From positions 103,336 to 167,335 of the forward strand of contig QWII01000040.1 of assembly GCA_021405325.1 (NCBI GenBank): 64,000 nt of DNA, in the 5' to 3' direction. This document shows positions 36,367 to 46,900 of this stretch, piece by piece (position 1 is the stretch's first letter; every line of letters begins with the position of its first letter). The notes under the pieces are model-generated. The model was not told the origin of the DNA and searched no databases. It worked only from the letters and a program-made list of their open reading frames with translations. The position numbers and the translations under genes are program-made. Source of the stretch: Caldilinea sp. CFX5. GTDB lineage: Bacteria; Chloroflexota; Anaerolineae; Caldilineales; Caldilineaceae.

Positions 36367-37410
36367 ATGTTCGAACTCATCAAAACCTTAACCGAATTAG
36401 AAGGCCCGGTCGGCCAGGAAGCGCCGGTCTTGGCTTATATTGAGCAGCTTTGGCGCGAGTTGGGGGCGGAAGTTGTCCGCACCAAGGTGGGCAATGTGAT
36501 TGGGCGTTGCGGCGGCAGCGGGCCGAAGGTCTTACTGGCGGCGCACGCCGATGAACTGTGCTATCTGGTGCGGGCGATTGATCCGGGCGGTTTCCTCTGG
36601 CTGGCCAATGGACAGGGGTGGCAACGCGCGGTGGGCAATCGCAATGCCTTTTATATGGGGCAACGGGTCAAGGTACTGTCGCGCACGGGCGTTATTCCTG
36701 GCGTGATTGCGACCACGACCGGCCACCTAGCGAGCTATGCGTTGCCCGAACTGCATGAGCTAACCTGGGACGATTTCTGGGTGGACACCGGCCTGAGTTA
36801 CAGCGAACTGCAAGCACGTGGCGTCACACCTGGCACACGAGTGATCTGGGACGCGGAGACGGTGCAAATGGGCAATCACATCGTCGGCAAGGCGCTGGAT
36901 GACCGCGTGCCGCTGGCGGTGATCAGCGAGGTGTTGCGTCGCGTACCCAAGGCTGAATTGCGCTGTGAGCTAACCCTAGCCTGCACCATTCAGGAAGAGA
37001 TTGGGCTGGTCGGCGCCTTTGGCATTGCTGCGCATGAGCAGTTTGACGCTGCTATTGCCGTGGAGATCGGGCTGGCCGGCGACATTCCCGGCGTCCCCTA
37101 TCGCGCCATGCCGACCCGTCTGGGCGCCGGCCCGCTGTTGGTTCACAAGGATTCACTGGTTCATTATGACCATGCCCTAACGATGCGCTTAGAAAATATT
37201 GCGCGTCAGGCCGGCATTTCCATTCAACATGCCGTCTTCGGCTCCTTCGGCAGTGACGGCTCGGCCTTTATGAAAGCCGACATTCCCAGCGCCCTGGTCG
37301 CCTTCCCGGGTCGCTACACCCACACCCCCTTTGAAACCGGCCATATCGACGATATAGAAGGGTTGGTCGAGTGGCTTTGCGCCTTTGTACGGAGTGAAGC
37401 ACCCGCCTAA
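36367..37410 (+). CDS. M42-family metallo-aminopeptidase
   Basis: The start is the ATG at 36367; the longer frame upstream runs through repeats and the previous gene. The 347-residue protein carries the dinuclear metal site of M42 peptidases: His in LLAAHADE, Asp in KALDDRVPL (bridging), Glu-Glu in TIQEEIGLVG (the first the general base), an acidic residue in AVEIGLAG, and His in YTHTPFE. These are tetrahedral-type cytosolic aminopeptidases that trim short peptides, often first annotated as endoglucanases. Length is normal. Confidence 0.9.
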   Translation: MFELIKTLTELEGPVGQEAPVLAYIEQLWRELGAEVVRTKVGNVIGRCGGSGPKVLLAAHADELCYLVRAIDPGGFLWLANGQGWQRAVGNRNAFYMGQRVKVLSRTGVIPGVIATTTGHLASYALPELHELTWDDFWVDTGLSYSELQARGVTPGTRVIWDAETVQMGNHIVGKALDDRVPLAVISEVLRRVPKAELRCELTLACTIQEEIGLVGAFGIAAHEQFDAAIAVEIGLAGDIPGVPYRAMPTRLGAGPLLVHKDSLVHYDHALTMRLENIARQAGISIQHAVFGSFGSDGSAFMKADIPSALVAFPGRYTHTPFETGHIDDIEGLVEWLCAFVRSEAPA

Positions 37411-37430
37411 ACGATTTGTAACAGTGTCGC

Positions 37431-37496
37431 CCAATCACCCAATGACCCAATCACCAGCCCCTGGGCAACTTGGTGATTGGGTCATTGGGTGATTGG
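37431..37496. repeat. Perfect 26-bp-arm palindrome made of 8-nt repeats
   Basis: Arms 37431-37456 and 37471-37496 are exact complements; each arm is three variants of an 8-nt unit (CAATCACC, CAATGACC, CAATCACC). It lies between the M42 and trkA genes and may serve as terminator. Confidence 0.8.
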
Positions 37497-37540
37497 ATTT
37501 TCAGGAAACGAAGCAGCCGCATCATTTGTTGGAGTGTACC

Positions 37541-38884
37541 ATGCACATTTTAATCATCGGCGCCGGTGACGTTGGCTTTCAGTTGGGCAAGCGCCTGGCG
37601 CAAACCACCCACGACATTACCATCTTGGAAGCGGACCCGGAGAAGGTCAAACGGGCGCGCGAACAGCTTGATGTCTTGGTGGTGGAAGGCAACGGCGCCA
37701 GCTTTCAAGCCTTGGTAGCCGCCGAGATTCGGAAGGTTGATATCGTCGCTGCGGTCACCAACAATGATGAGATCAATCTGGCCGCCTGTCGCCTGGCGAA
37801 GAAGGTGGGGGTGGGCACCACACTGGCGCGGGTGCGCAACCCGGAGTATACCAAAGCTGATTTTATTCTCTCCAATGCCGAACTGGGGGTGGATCATATC
37901 ATTCACCCAGAGCGCGAAGCCGGCGAGGCGATTCTCCGGCTCATCCGCCAGTCGAGCGCCAGTTATAGCGTGGAGTTGGAGGGGGGCAAGATTCAACTGC
38001 TGGGGCTGCATGTGGAGATCGGCTCGCCGTTGCTCTACACGCCCCTGGCCGAATTGAGCCGGCGTTACCAGAACCCACCGCTGCGCATTGTCGCCATCAA
38101 TCGCAATCACACCACGCTCATCCCCACCGGTCGCGACATCTTGCAGCCGGGCGATCAGGTCTTTGTGGTCTGTGACCCCACCTATGTGCAAACCTTCAAA
38201 ACGCTGGCCGGCAAAGTGGAGAAGCCGCTCACCAACATTATGATTCTGGGGGGTGGGCTGGTTGGACAATTTCTGGCCGAGCAGTTGGAAGAAGAAGCCA
38301 ACGTTAAACTGATTGAGAGTAATCGCCAACGGTCGGAACGACTGGCCGATTTCTTGCGCCATACGCTGGTTCTCTGCGGCGACGGCACCGATCTGGAATT
38401 ATTGCAGAGCGAAGATTTATCCGAAATGGATGCTTTTGTCGCCGTCACCGGGGATGATGAGAACAACATCATTACGGCGTTGTTGGCACGCCATGCCCAT
38501 GTGCAACGCACGATTGCGCTGGTCAATCGCGTCAGCTACCTGCCGATCATGCCCAAGATCGGGCTGGACGCCGTGGTGAGCAAGCAACTGTTGACCGTCA
38601 ATGCCGTACAACACTTTATCCAACATCAGCAGGTCGCCGCCGTGGTTCACCTGCCCGGCATTGAGGCGCAACTGATCGAGTACATTGCCGGCGACGGCGC
38701 CAAGATCACCCGGAAAGCGCTGGGCGATCTCCACTTTCCCGATCATGCCATTGTCGGCGCGCTCTTTCGGGATAACCGGCTTGTCGTGCCGACGGGGCAA
38801 ACCCAACTGCGCCGCGGCGATCGGGCAGTGGTCTTTGCGTTGCCGCAGGCGGTTGATGCACTCGATCATCTCTTTGGACAGTAA
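37541..38884 (+). CDS. trkA: Trk potassium uptake regulatory subunit TrkA
   Basis: The start at 37541 begins the Rossmann motif HILIIGAGDVGFQLG. The 447-residue protein has two RCK units in tandem: NAD-binding RCK_N (about 1-125), RCK_C (about 140-215), a second RCK_N with MILGGGLVGQFLAEQL (about 230-350) and RCK_C (about 370-447). This double layout is that of TrkA, which binds NAD(H)/ATP and gates the TrkH channel at the inner face of the membrane. The trkH gene follows 125 nt downstream. Confidence 0.95.
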   Translation: MHILIIGAGDVGFQLGKRLAQTTHDITILEADPEKVKRAREQLDVLVVEGNGASFQALVAAEIRKVDIVAAVTNNDEINLAACRLAKKVGVGTTLARVRNPEYTKADFILSNAELGVDHIIHPEREAGEAILRLIRQSSASYSVELEGGKIQLLGLHVEIGSPLLYTPLAELSRRYQNPPLRIVAINRNHTTLIPTGRDILQPGDQVFVVCDPTYVQTFKTLAGKVEKPLTNIMILGGGLVGQFLAEQLEEEANVKLIESNRQRSERLADFLRHTLVLCGDGTDLELLQSEDLSEMDAFVAVTGDDENNIITALLARHAHVQRTIALVNRVSYLPIMPKIGLDAVVSKQLLTVNAVQHFIQHQQVAAVVHLPGIEAQLIEYIAGDGAKITRKALGDLHFPDHAIVGALFRDNRLVVPTGQTQLRRGDRAVVFALPQAVDALDHLFGQ

Positions 38885-38889
38885 ACAGT

Positions 38890-38954
38890 GAGCGATTAAG
38901 CGATTGAGCGATTGAGCGCTTCTTGCTTGTAATCTCTTAATCGCTCAATCGCTC
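38890..38954. repeat. GAGCGATT short tandem repeat with partial inverted copy
   Basis: GAGCGATTAAGCGATTGAGCGATTGAGCG is followed by a spacer and CTTAATCGCTCAATCGCTC, its partial complement. It sits between trkA and trkH and could form a hairpin that lowers downstream expression. Confidence 0.7.
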
Positions 38955-39009
38955 TGGTATAATTGACAACAACCTCCCACCTTTCATCCCAACCAATGGT
39001 TTGCGTCCC

Positions 39010-40452
39010 ATGAACTATCACAGCATTATTCATTTACAAGGGGCTTTGTTGTGCGGCTTGGCAGTCGCCATGCTCTTGCCCATCCCTTTTTCGCTCTATT
39101 ACGGGGCGCAAGATGTAACCGCCCTGTTGACAAGCGCCATTGTCACCGGCGCCATTGGCGCGATGATGTGGAAAACCACCGGCATCAAACATGAATTGCG
39201 GCTGCGTGAAGGGTTTGCGGTTGTCACCATTGGGTGGCTGGCGTTTTCCATCTTTGGCAGCCTGCCCTATCTCTTCTCCGGCGTGATCCCGTCGTTTACC
39301 GATGCCTTTTTTGAAACGATGTCGGGTTTTACCACTACCGGCGCCACCATCATTGCCAACATTGATCCCTTGCCGCAAGGCATCCTCTTCTGGCGCAGTT
39401 TGACCCACTGGCTGGGCGGCATGGGGATCATTGTGCTCTCGCTGGCCATTCTGCCCTTTCTTGGCGTCGGCGGAATGCAACTCTTTAAGGCGGAGGTTCC
39501 CGGCCCGGTGGCCGATAAATTGACGCCGCGCGTGACTGAGACGGCCAAGATCCTCTGGGGCGTTTACGCTTTGCTCACCGCCGCCGAGACCCTATTATTA
39601 CTCTTGGGTGGGATGAGCCTCTTTGATGCGCTCTGTCATAGCTTTGGTACAGTGGCAACCGGCGGCTATTCGACACGCAATGCCAGCGTGGGCGATTATC
39701 AAAGCGCCTATATCGATTATGTGATCACCTTCTTTATGGTGTTGGCCGGCGCCAACTTCGCCCTCCATTACCGCTTCTTGCGCGGCGACTGGAGCGCGTA
39801 CTGGCGCGACAAAGAGTTTCGCATCTATTTGGGCATCATCGGCGCTGCCACCTTGCTCATTGGGGGCGACCTCTGGTGGAATACCTATGGCAATGTTCCC
39901 CAAGCCGTGCAATATGCCCTCTTTCAAACCGCCTCGATTCAAACAACTACCGGCTTTGCCACCGCTGACTATGAGCAATGGTCAACCACCTCGCAACTGG
40001 TCTTGCTCCTCTTAATGTTTGTTGGCGGGTGCGCCGGCTCGACCAGCGGCGGCATGAAAGTAATGCGTCTCTACCTGTTGGTTAAATTCGCTCTGGGCGA
40101 GTTTACCCGCCTGCTGCACCCTTCCGCTGTCGTACCGGTGCGGATCAATCGCGTGGCTGTTTCGCGCGATGTTGTCTTCAATGTGCTGGGCTTTTTTGTG
40201 CTCTACATCTTTCTCACCGGGCTGGGCGTCTTTGCGATGACCCTCTGCGGTCTCGACTTCGCCACGGCCTTTGGCGCTACCGTCACCACGTTGGGCAATG
40301 TCGGCCCCGGTCTCGGCACGGTCGGCCCCAGTGAAAATTTCGCCCATCTGCCTGCCGCCGCCAAGTGGATACTTTCCCTCCTCATGCTGCTTGGCCGCTT
40401 GGAGATTTTTACGGTGCTGGTTTTCCTTTCACCGGCATATTGGCGGCGCTGA
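39010..40452 (+). CDS. trkH: Trk potassium uptake channel subunit TrkH
   Basis: This 480-residue integral membrane protein has the four-fold M1-P-M2 layout of Trk/Ktr transporters. The four pore loops contain selectivity-filter-like segments [23 protein letters not shown] and LGNVGPGLG, each with the conserved Gly. It works with the TrkA protein encoded just upstream. The ATG at 39010 is used; a TTG nine bases earlier is possible, and no strong ribosome site is visible for either. Confidence 0.95.
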   Translation: MNYHSIIHLQGALLCGLAVAMLLPIPFSLYYGAQDVTALLTSAIVTGAIGAMMWKTTGIKHELRLREGFAVVTIGWLAFSIFGSLPYLFSGVIPSFTDAFFETMSGFTTTGATIIANIDPLPQGILFWRSLTHWLGGMGIIVLSLAILPFLGVGGMQLFKAEVPGPVADKLTPRVTETAKILWGVYALLTAAETLLLLLGGMSLFDALCHSFGTVATGGYSTRNASVGDYQSAYIDYVITFFMVLAGANFALHYRFLRGDWSAYWRDKEFRIYLGIIGAATLLIGGDLWWNTYGNVPQAVQYALFQTASIQTTTGFATADYEQWSTTSQLVLLLLMFVGGCAGSTSGGMKVMRLYLLVKFALGEFTRLLHPSAVVPVRINRVAVSRDVVFNVLGFFVLYIFLTGLGVFAMTLCGLDFATAFGATVTTLGNVGPGLGTVGPSENFAHLPAAAKWILSLLMLLGRLEIFTVLVFLSPAYWRR

Positions 40453-40512
40453 CGTGACGGAAAAATCGTTTAACGATTGACCTGAGCTAGGCTAATGCAG
40501 GTTAGCGAATGG

Positions 40513-40589
40513 TTTCGGTAATCCTTGGAACTTGTCACGCCGGCGGCAATGACCTCCAGTTACCGCTTTATTTTCGTAACGTTCATAAG
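40513..40589. repeat. MITE-like repeat (copy 2, left end missing)
   Basis: A near-exact copy of 25786-25870, from TTTCGGTAATCC to ACGTTCATAAG, lacking the CTTATGAGAG left end. Its right end supplies the stop codon of the gene remnant that adjoins it, as expected if it inserted into or deleted part of that gene. Confidence 0.65.
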
Positions 40590-40735
40590 CCGGCCGTTTG
40601 TTGATAGCGGGCGGCAATCTCGGCCAATTCCTGGCGCGCAATGACATCTTCGATGGCGGTAAAGCCAGTGGGCGCCCGCTCTTCGGTCAGTTGCATCACC
40701 TGTTCGGGGCCGTTCTGTCGGTTGGCTAGGGTGAA
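40583..40735 (-). pseudogene. C-terminal gene remnant of unknown family
   Basis: An open stretch of 50 codons on the minus strand reads like a real protein tail (EERAPTGFTAIEDVIARQ, then helical ELAEIAARYQQ), bounded upstream by TAG and ending in TGA inside the neighbouring repeat. There is no start codon or ribosome site in a sensible position. Codon choice matches nearby genes. I do not recognise the family. It is most likely a leftover of a deleted gene. Confidence 0.5.
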
Positions 40736-40770
40736 CTAATCTTATAGAAAAAGCCCGTAAAACCCAACAC

Positions 40771-40890
40771 CTTATGAGAGTTAGAGATTTATTTCGGTAA
40801 TCGTAGGTGCGGTTTGTAACCGCACTTGCTCCCTGGGAACCGTGCGGTTACAAACCGCACCTACGATTACCGGTTTATTTACCTAATGTT
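40771..40890. repeat. MITE-like repeat (copy 3) carrying a 29-bp-arm palindrome
   Basis: The ends (CTTATGAGAGTTAGAGATTTATTTCGGTAATC and, on the right, GATTACCGGTTTATTT) match the other copies, but the centre is replaced by a perfect 29-bp stem (40797-40825 and 40842-40870) with core GTGCGGTTTGTAACCGCAC. It follows the EAL/GGDEF gene on the minus strand and may terminate it. Confidence 0.65.
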
Positions 40891-40908
40891 GGTGGTCGCT
40901 AACGCAAA

Positions 40909-43566
40909 TTAACGTGTGAGCCTACTGTCGCCAAAAAAGGAGTGTTTGACCGTGCGGTGCACTTCAGCGATCGGCGATAGGGTTGCTTTTGTCTGTTTTG
41001 CCAACCGTTGGCTGATTTCCGTTGGTGGCACAGCCGCCGAGATGAGGAAGCCTTGAATTTGCTCACAACAGGCCGTATCGCGCAAATAAGAGAGGGCGTC
41101 TTCGGTTTCCACCCCTTCGGCGATCACATCCATGCCTAGTTTATGCGCCATCGTCACAATCGACTCGACCACGGCTCGACACTGACGGTCGGTGAGGATC
41201 TGTTGGATAAAGGAGCGATCGATCTTGAGCGTATCGAGCGGGAAGTGGTGCAGATAGCTGAGGGAAGAATAACCGGTGCCGAAATCGTCCAAACTCAATT
41301 CAACCCCCAGCGCCTTTAATTGCAGCAGGCGGGCGATCATGGTGGCACGGTCGCTGATCAAGAGGCTTTCGGTCAGTTCCAATTTGAGCGCCTGGGGCGG
41401 CAACCCGGTCTCTTGCAAAATTTGCTGGACTTGCGTCAGGAGTTCCGGGTGGAGAAATTGGCGCGTTGACAAGTTGACGCTGATGACCAGGTTTTGGTCA
41501 GCGAATTGTTGCCGCCACTGTTGCATCTGTTGACACGCTGTGCGCAGCACCCACCAGCCCAGCGGCAAGATCAAGCCGGTCTCTTCGGCAATCGGAATAA
41601 ATTTGGACGGCGGCACCATACCCAGTTTGGGGTGCCGCCAGCGCGTCAACGCTTCGACGCCCACCAGCGTCAGCGTATTCGCATCGACAATGGGTTGGTA
41701 ATAGACAGCCAGTTGCTGCTGCTCCAGCGCGTGGCGCAGATCGGTTTCCAGTTGCAGCCGTTCGCGCACTTCCCGGTGCATTTCATCATCAAAGACCTCA
41801 TAAACGGCTTTGCCATTGGCTTTGGCGCGATAGAGGGCCGTGTCCGCATTGCGCAAGATGCCATCAGCGTCCGTTGCATAATGCGAACTAAAGACAATTC
41901 CGATGCTGGTGCTGACAAAAGCGGTGTTCTCCTCTAATGTAAGGGGCTGGCGCACGGTGGACAAAATCTGCTGGACAATGGGTTCAATCTCGCTCGGTTC
42001 CGTAATGGGATCGAGCAAGATGACGAACTCGTCACCGCCAAAGCGGGCGACCTGACCATGGTCTTGCACACAGCTTTGTAAACGGCCAGCGATTTCAACC
42101 AACACCTGATCGCCTGCCAAATGACCCAAGCTATCATTCAAGAGTTTGAAGTAATCTAGATCCAGAAAGAGGACAGCAAAGTGGGTCGGCGCGGGTTCAA
42201 TGGTTGCGGCGTGGGTGGGTAAGCGATAGCGTTCGATAGTCTCGGTCAGTAGGCGCTGAAAAGCGGCGCGATTGGGCAGACCGGTGAGTGCGTCATGGGT
42301 GGCGGAAAATTCAAGTCGGGCAAAGGAATCGCGTAACTGGGTGGCCATTGAATTAAAGGAGTGCCCCACAGCATCCAGCTCACGGATACCGCTTGGCGCC
42401 ACCGGCTCTGTGAGTTGGCCGGCAGCGATCTGGTGCGCCGCCACCTCCAATGCCGCCACGCGCTGTGTGATCAGGCGGGAAGTAAAAAAGCCGATGATGA
42501 GGGTAATCAGCAAAGCGCCGACACTCAGCAGGATCGTCTGCCGAGTGTTAGCATTCATCTGCGCCATAAAATCTGATTCGGAGACGACTACTACCACCAA
42601 CCAGTCCAGCCCCAGCTCATCATGCCAGGGGGTGACGCGGACATACTGCTCTTCATCTGACCAGAAAAATTGAAAGGCCGTGCTGCTGTGAATCTGGTCA
42701 AAGCGCTTGACTTGTTGCAGTAAGTAGGTTGCGGTCGCGCGAATCAAGGGATCAGTGCTATTGGTAATATTCACCCGTTCAATGTGGTCGTTGACCCAGA
42801 CAAAGGGCGGTTCCGCGGTCGAAGTGGCGACAACCATGCCGTCTTGCTCAATAATGAAGATGCGCGCTGATGGCGCCACTTCTAGGTTTTGGAGAAAGTT
42901 ACTAATATTTGCCAGCGATAGATCCATACCGATGGCGCCAATCGGTTCTGCATGACCCAGGAAGATGGGATAGCCTAATCCCACTGACATTGTGCTATAA
43001 GTACCCTCCCACAAGTAGATTTCACTCCAGCCGGGCTTACGTGTCGCCATCGCTTGCACAAACCAGGCTTCTTCACGGAAATCATAGGTGGGGTCGGCTT
43101 CTTTAGAAATCCGCTGCCCCTGTTCATCCGTAAAGAAATCATAATAGGCCATTCCCGTTGCCAGGGATCGTTCACCAATGATCATCTGCCCATTGGGGTC
43201 ATCCGGCAGATAACCGGCGCCGGCATAGCGGGTATCGGCCAAGCCATAGTTGATCCAGCTAATTTCATAAAGCCTGGCCTGCTGCCAGAAATAGTTGCTG
43301 ATGGCGGTAAAATCCTGCCAATCCAACGTACCGTTCTCCAGCGCCAGGGCATCCAACTTCGCCAGGCACTTCGGCATTGCTAGGTAACTCTCCAGATGTT
43401 GCGTCACCAACTGGTTAGTGCGCTCCAACAACTGTTCCGCCAGCGCATTGACGGCCTTTTCGCCATTGCGCAGCGACAAAAAGCCGACCATTCCTACCGC
43501 CAGGAAGATCAACACCACAAAGGGCACAAGCCAAAGCGACCAAATAGAGAGAATTCGTGATTGCAT
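40909..43566 (-). CDS. Cache-HAMP-GGDEF-EAL cyclic-di-GMP signalling protein
   Basis: This 885-residue membrane protein has an N-terminal transmembrane helix (about 12-32), an extracellular dCache-type sensor (about 40-340), a second helix (about 355-375), HAMP (about 376-430), a GGDEF domain with an intact GGDEF at 510-514, and an EAL domain with VEALTRW at 637-643 and DDFGTGYSSLSYL. Both active-site signatures are intact, so it could make and break cyclic di-GMP. The RxxD inhibitory site expected just before GGDEF is not present (DHGQVAR instead), so product inhibition is probably weak. The sensor ligand is unknown. It stands alone, flanked by repeats. Confidence 0.93.
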   Translation of the reverse strand: MQSRILSIWSLWLVPFVVLIFLAVGMVGFLSLRNGEKAVNALAEQLLERTNQLVTQHLESYLAMPKCLAKLDALALENGTLDWQDFTAISNYFWQQARLYEISWINYGLADTRYAGAGYLPDDPNGQMIIGERSLATGMAYYDFFTDEQGQRISKEADPTYDFREEAWFVQAMATRKPGWSEIYLWEGTYSTMSVGLGYPIFLGHAEPIGAIGMDLSLANISNFLQNLEVAPSARIFIIEQDGMVVATSTAEPPFVWVNDHIERVNITNSTDPLIRATATYLLQQVKRFDQIHSSTAFQFFWSDEEQYVRVTPWHDELGLDWLVVVVVSESDFMAQMNANTRQTILLSVGALLITLIIGFFTSRLITQRVAALEVAAHQIAAGQLTEPVAPSGIRELDAVGHSFNSMATQLRDSFARLEFSATHDALTGLPNRAAFQRLLTETIERYRLPTHAATIEPAPTHFAVLFLDLDYFKLLNDSLGHLAGDQVLVEIAGRLQSCVQDHGQVARFGGDEFVILLDPITEPSEIEPIVQQILSTVRQPLTLEENTAFVSTSIGIVFSSHYATDADGILRNADTALYRAKANGKAVYEVFDDEMHREVRERLQLETDLRHALEQQQLAVYYQPIVDANTLTLVGVEALTRWRHPKLGMVPPSKFIPIAEETGLILPLGWWVLRTACQQMQQWRQQFADQNLVISVNLSTRQFLHPELLTQVQQILQETGLPPQALKLELTESLLISDRATMIARLLQLKALGVELSLDDFGTGYSSLSYLHHFPLDTLKIDRSFIQQILTDRQCRAVVESIVTMAHKLGMDVIAEGVETEDALSYLRDTACCEQIQGFLISAAVPPTEISQRLAKQTKATLSPIAEVHRTVKHSFFGDSRLTR

Positions 43567-43639
43567 AATGCGCCCATTATAAGCCTTATTTCGCGTCAGC
43601 AGAATTACAACACATTAACAGAATATAGAGTAGCGGTAG

Positions 43640-43745
43640 TCCGTAGTCCAGAGTCGTATAGTCCAGAGTCGTATAGTCCAGAGTCGTGTAGTCCAGAGTT
43701 GCATAGTCCAGAGTCGTGTAGTCCAGAGTTGCATAGTCCAGAGTC
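43640..43745. repeat. 15-16 nt tandem repeat (AGTCCAGAGTCGTAT)
   Basis: About seven units of AGTCCAGAGTCGTAT or the variant AGTCCAGAGTTGCAT are arranged head to tail in the 43567-43982 gap. The variants alternate in a regular way in the second half, suggesting duplication of pairs. Nothing coding is seen in this gap. Confidence 0.85.
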
Positions 43746-43922
43746 AGCCGGGTGGTAAGCAGAATTGGGTTGTGGTCTACTGACTATGACGATTGGTCGT
43801 CACCGCTTGTGCGATAGATCACATGTACGTGCCTGCCCACAACACAGTGTTCAGCAAGCAAAGGTAGTACCATCGTACTATTGTGACAGCGTGTCAGTTT
43901 ACGTATGCTTTTCCTACACCAT

Positions 43923-43975
43923 CTTTATTACCCCAAGGAGCTTTATTACCCCAAGGAGCTTTATTACCCAAGGAG
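43923..43975 (+). promoter_or_regulatory. Triplicated leader unit, each with an AAGGAG ribosome site
   Basis: Three head-to-tail copies of an 18-nt unit CTTTATTACCCCAAGGAG (the last is 17 nt) precede the start codon at 43983. Only the last AAGGAG is at proper spacing (7 nt). Additional upstream sites may load ribosomes, and copy-number change by slippage could alter the leader. Confidence 0.7.
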
Positions 43976-43982
43976 TCGCTTC

Positions 43983-46900
43983 ATGTCAACAAACCGATCA
44001 CCCGGCCTTACACGCTTTACGCTGTTGCTGGTGTTGCTCTTTGTCACCGGCAGCATCCGGTATGCCTACGCCGAACCGGCGGCGCCTCAGGCCCTCGCCA
44101 AACCGACCAATGTCGCTTGTCGCCCTCACGGCGGCGCGCCGGACAAAGTGCGGGTCAGTTGGAAAGATACCAACGAAGAAAATGCCGATTACCGTGTCTA
44201 TCGCAAGGAGATCAATAGCAACGACTGGGGCAGCCCCATTGCCACCGTCACCGACCCGGACTGGCAGTATGTGGACAACAACGCCAGCACCACCACCGTC
44301 TATCACTACCGTGTAACCGCTTTTAGCGGCAACGAGGAGACGAGCGCCGGCGCCGATGAAACCTGTCGCGAGCCGCTGGTTCTCAACAGCGATGGCGGCA
44401 ACTACCGCATGTACTACCGGCTGGTCGAATGCCCCTCGTATGATGGCAAGTCGGCCTGTACGGAAAACGTTGATGTGAATGGCAAGAATAAACACGCCAA
44501 CGACGCTTTACAGACCAGCGAAGCCTATCGCACCCAAATGATGGATTTGGGCTTTAACGATCCAGCCTTCTTTAACGGACAAAAGCCCTTCCCCCTTGAT
44601 TTCTTTCCCTGCAACAACGGTTGCGCCAACGGCGATGGCATTCAATACCGCCCCGATTGGTTTGCCAGCGGCGAATATAACCCTGACACCGGCGCCGGCG
44701 ATGACTACGAATATTTTGTCGTCGGCCATGAGATTTTCCACAAAGTGCAAGGTACGCATGGCGGCTCCAGCCCCGACCCCTATGGCAAGTGGATCATCGA
44801 AGGGCAGGCGCGCGCCACCGAGGACAAATTCTGCATCTTTACCAATACCCAGTGCAACGTGTGGGACACCGTCGCTGAGAAATTCTACCTGGGGCAAATC
44901 AACGGCTACTTGGGCGCGCCGGAGAAAGGGTTGTTGGAAGCTTCGTATAACGCCGCCCTCTTCTGGATCTATGTTATGGAGCAATTTGCCGGCATCCAGA
45001 CTGAACCAGGCTATGGCGTCGACGTAATGGTCAAGTATTGGCAGCAGAACCAGAGCAATCAGGCCAACAACGCGGCCAAAGATGGCATCGGCACCCTCAA
45101 TGACACGCTGGAACAGAAGATCGGCACCGATCGCCGCTTCAAGGATGTGTTCCAGGATTTCACCGTCGCTAACTATACGAAGGATCTGCTCACCAACCCC
45201 GTACCGGCAGCCTTTGCCAAATATAATTACCGCGATGAGGAAAATTGCCCCACCTGCGCCTACGACCCGGTCAAGCGCACGATCAGCAGCGCCTTGAACC
45301 CCGACCAATCGCTCTTTGGCACCGTTTCGGTCGATGCCTGGGGGACGCGCTACTTTGAGGTCGATCCCAGCGCCGCTGTCTCCTTGATTAACATTGAGGT
45401 CGATGCGCTGGCCGGCACCCCCCACCCTTTCTATTACCATATTCTGGCGCTTGATAACAATCAGATCGTCGAGCAATGGTCAGGCGAGGGGCAGAATATT
45501 GAGCAGAGCATTGACAATACCAACCCGGCCTATGACCGGCTGGTCTTGATTGTGGCCGCCTTTGACAACCCGGTCAACTTTCACTATGGCTTCAACCTGA
45601 CTGACGGCCTCTACATCCTTTCGCCCAATGCCCAGTTCCCAGCTCAGGTGGGCGAAGCGACAGCGCCCAAGAAGTTTATCGCCCAGGTGCAGGTGATCGA
45701 CAAGGATCTGCAACCGGTCGCCGGCATCGACACCAGCGCCTTCACCATCACCGTCGGCAGCGCGGTCATCAACCCGCCGGCCAACCCGGCTGACGATCCA
45801 ATCGTTGCCACCACCTATATTGCCGGTCAATATTGGCTGGTGCTGCGCGCCCCGGCCAATCCGGGTTGCACTGAATGTGACCTCAAAATCCAGTATGCCG
45901 GTTACAGCGACACCGAAGCTAAGGCCGTGCGCTATGGCCCGCAACCGGATGTCGATAACATGATCATCATCGACCGCTCCGGCAGCATGGCCGGGGCCAA
46001 GATCGACGCGGCCAAAGGCGCGGCAAAACTCTATGTCGATGCCTACAGCAATGGCGACCGGGTCGGCGTGTTGAGTTACAACGACACAACCCATAGTGAG
46101 TTTGCACTGACTGGTTGGACGAATGCCACCCGCACACAAGCGCAAACCGCCATTGATGGGATCGCAGCGCCGTCCGGTAACACAGCTACAGGCGCCGGTC
46201 TGCGCGAGGGGTTGGCGCAACTCGTTGCGCAGGGTTCGCCCAATCCAGCCTGGGCGATGGTATTGCTCTCCGACGGCAAAGACACAGTCGAAGATACCAA
46301 GAACCACATCCCTGAATTTCTCAAGGAGTATAAGGCGCGCAAAAAGGATGGCGATCAGGTGCCGGTAATCCACGTTGTGGCGGTCGGTGATGACGCCGAT
46401 GGCGTGGCGCTGGAAAGCGTCGCCGCAGCTTCCGGTGGGCAATTCCAATTTCTGCCCGAAGCCAGCATCGTTGCGGCCAGTGCAACAGCGACCGATGCCG
46501 CGACCTTCCCGCTCGAACTGGCCGAGGTCTATCGCGTCTTTGCCGAAAGCGTGCGCGATGAACAGCAGATCTTTGCCAGCCATTTTGAACTTGGCCCGGC
46601 CAATCCTGGCCCCGTAGTTAGCAAAATTCAGGTGGACAAGGCCGCTAGTGAGGCGATCTTTGTTCTCAAGACCGAGCCGGCCAACGCACCGAATGAAGCC
46701 TTTTTCCGCCTGACCGCGCCAGGCAACGCCACCGGGATTGCCCCGACCTTGGATGCCCAGGGCCATCATGTCTGGCGCATCGCGGCGCCGGTGGCGGGTG
46801 AATGGCTGTTGACGGTGCGCGGCTGCACCAACTGTGCGACAAGCTTTCTGGTCGAGGCGGCGCTGGTGAGTGACTTGACGCTGGAAGTTTTCCTCGGCCT

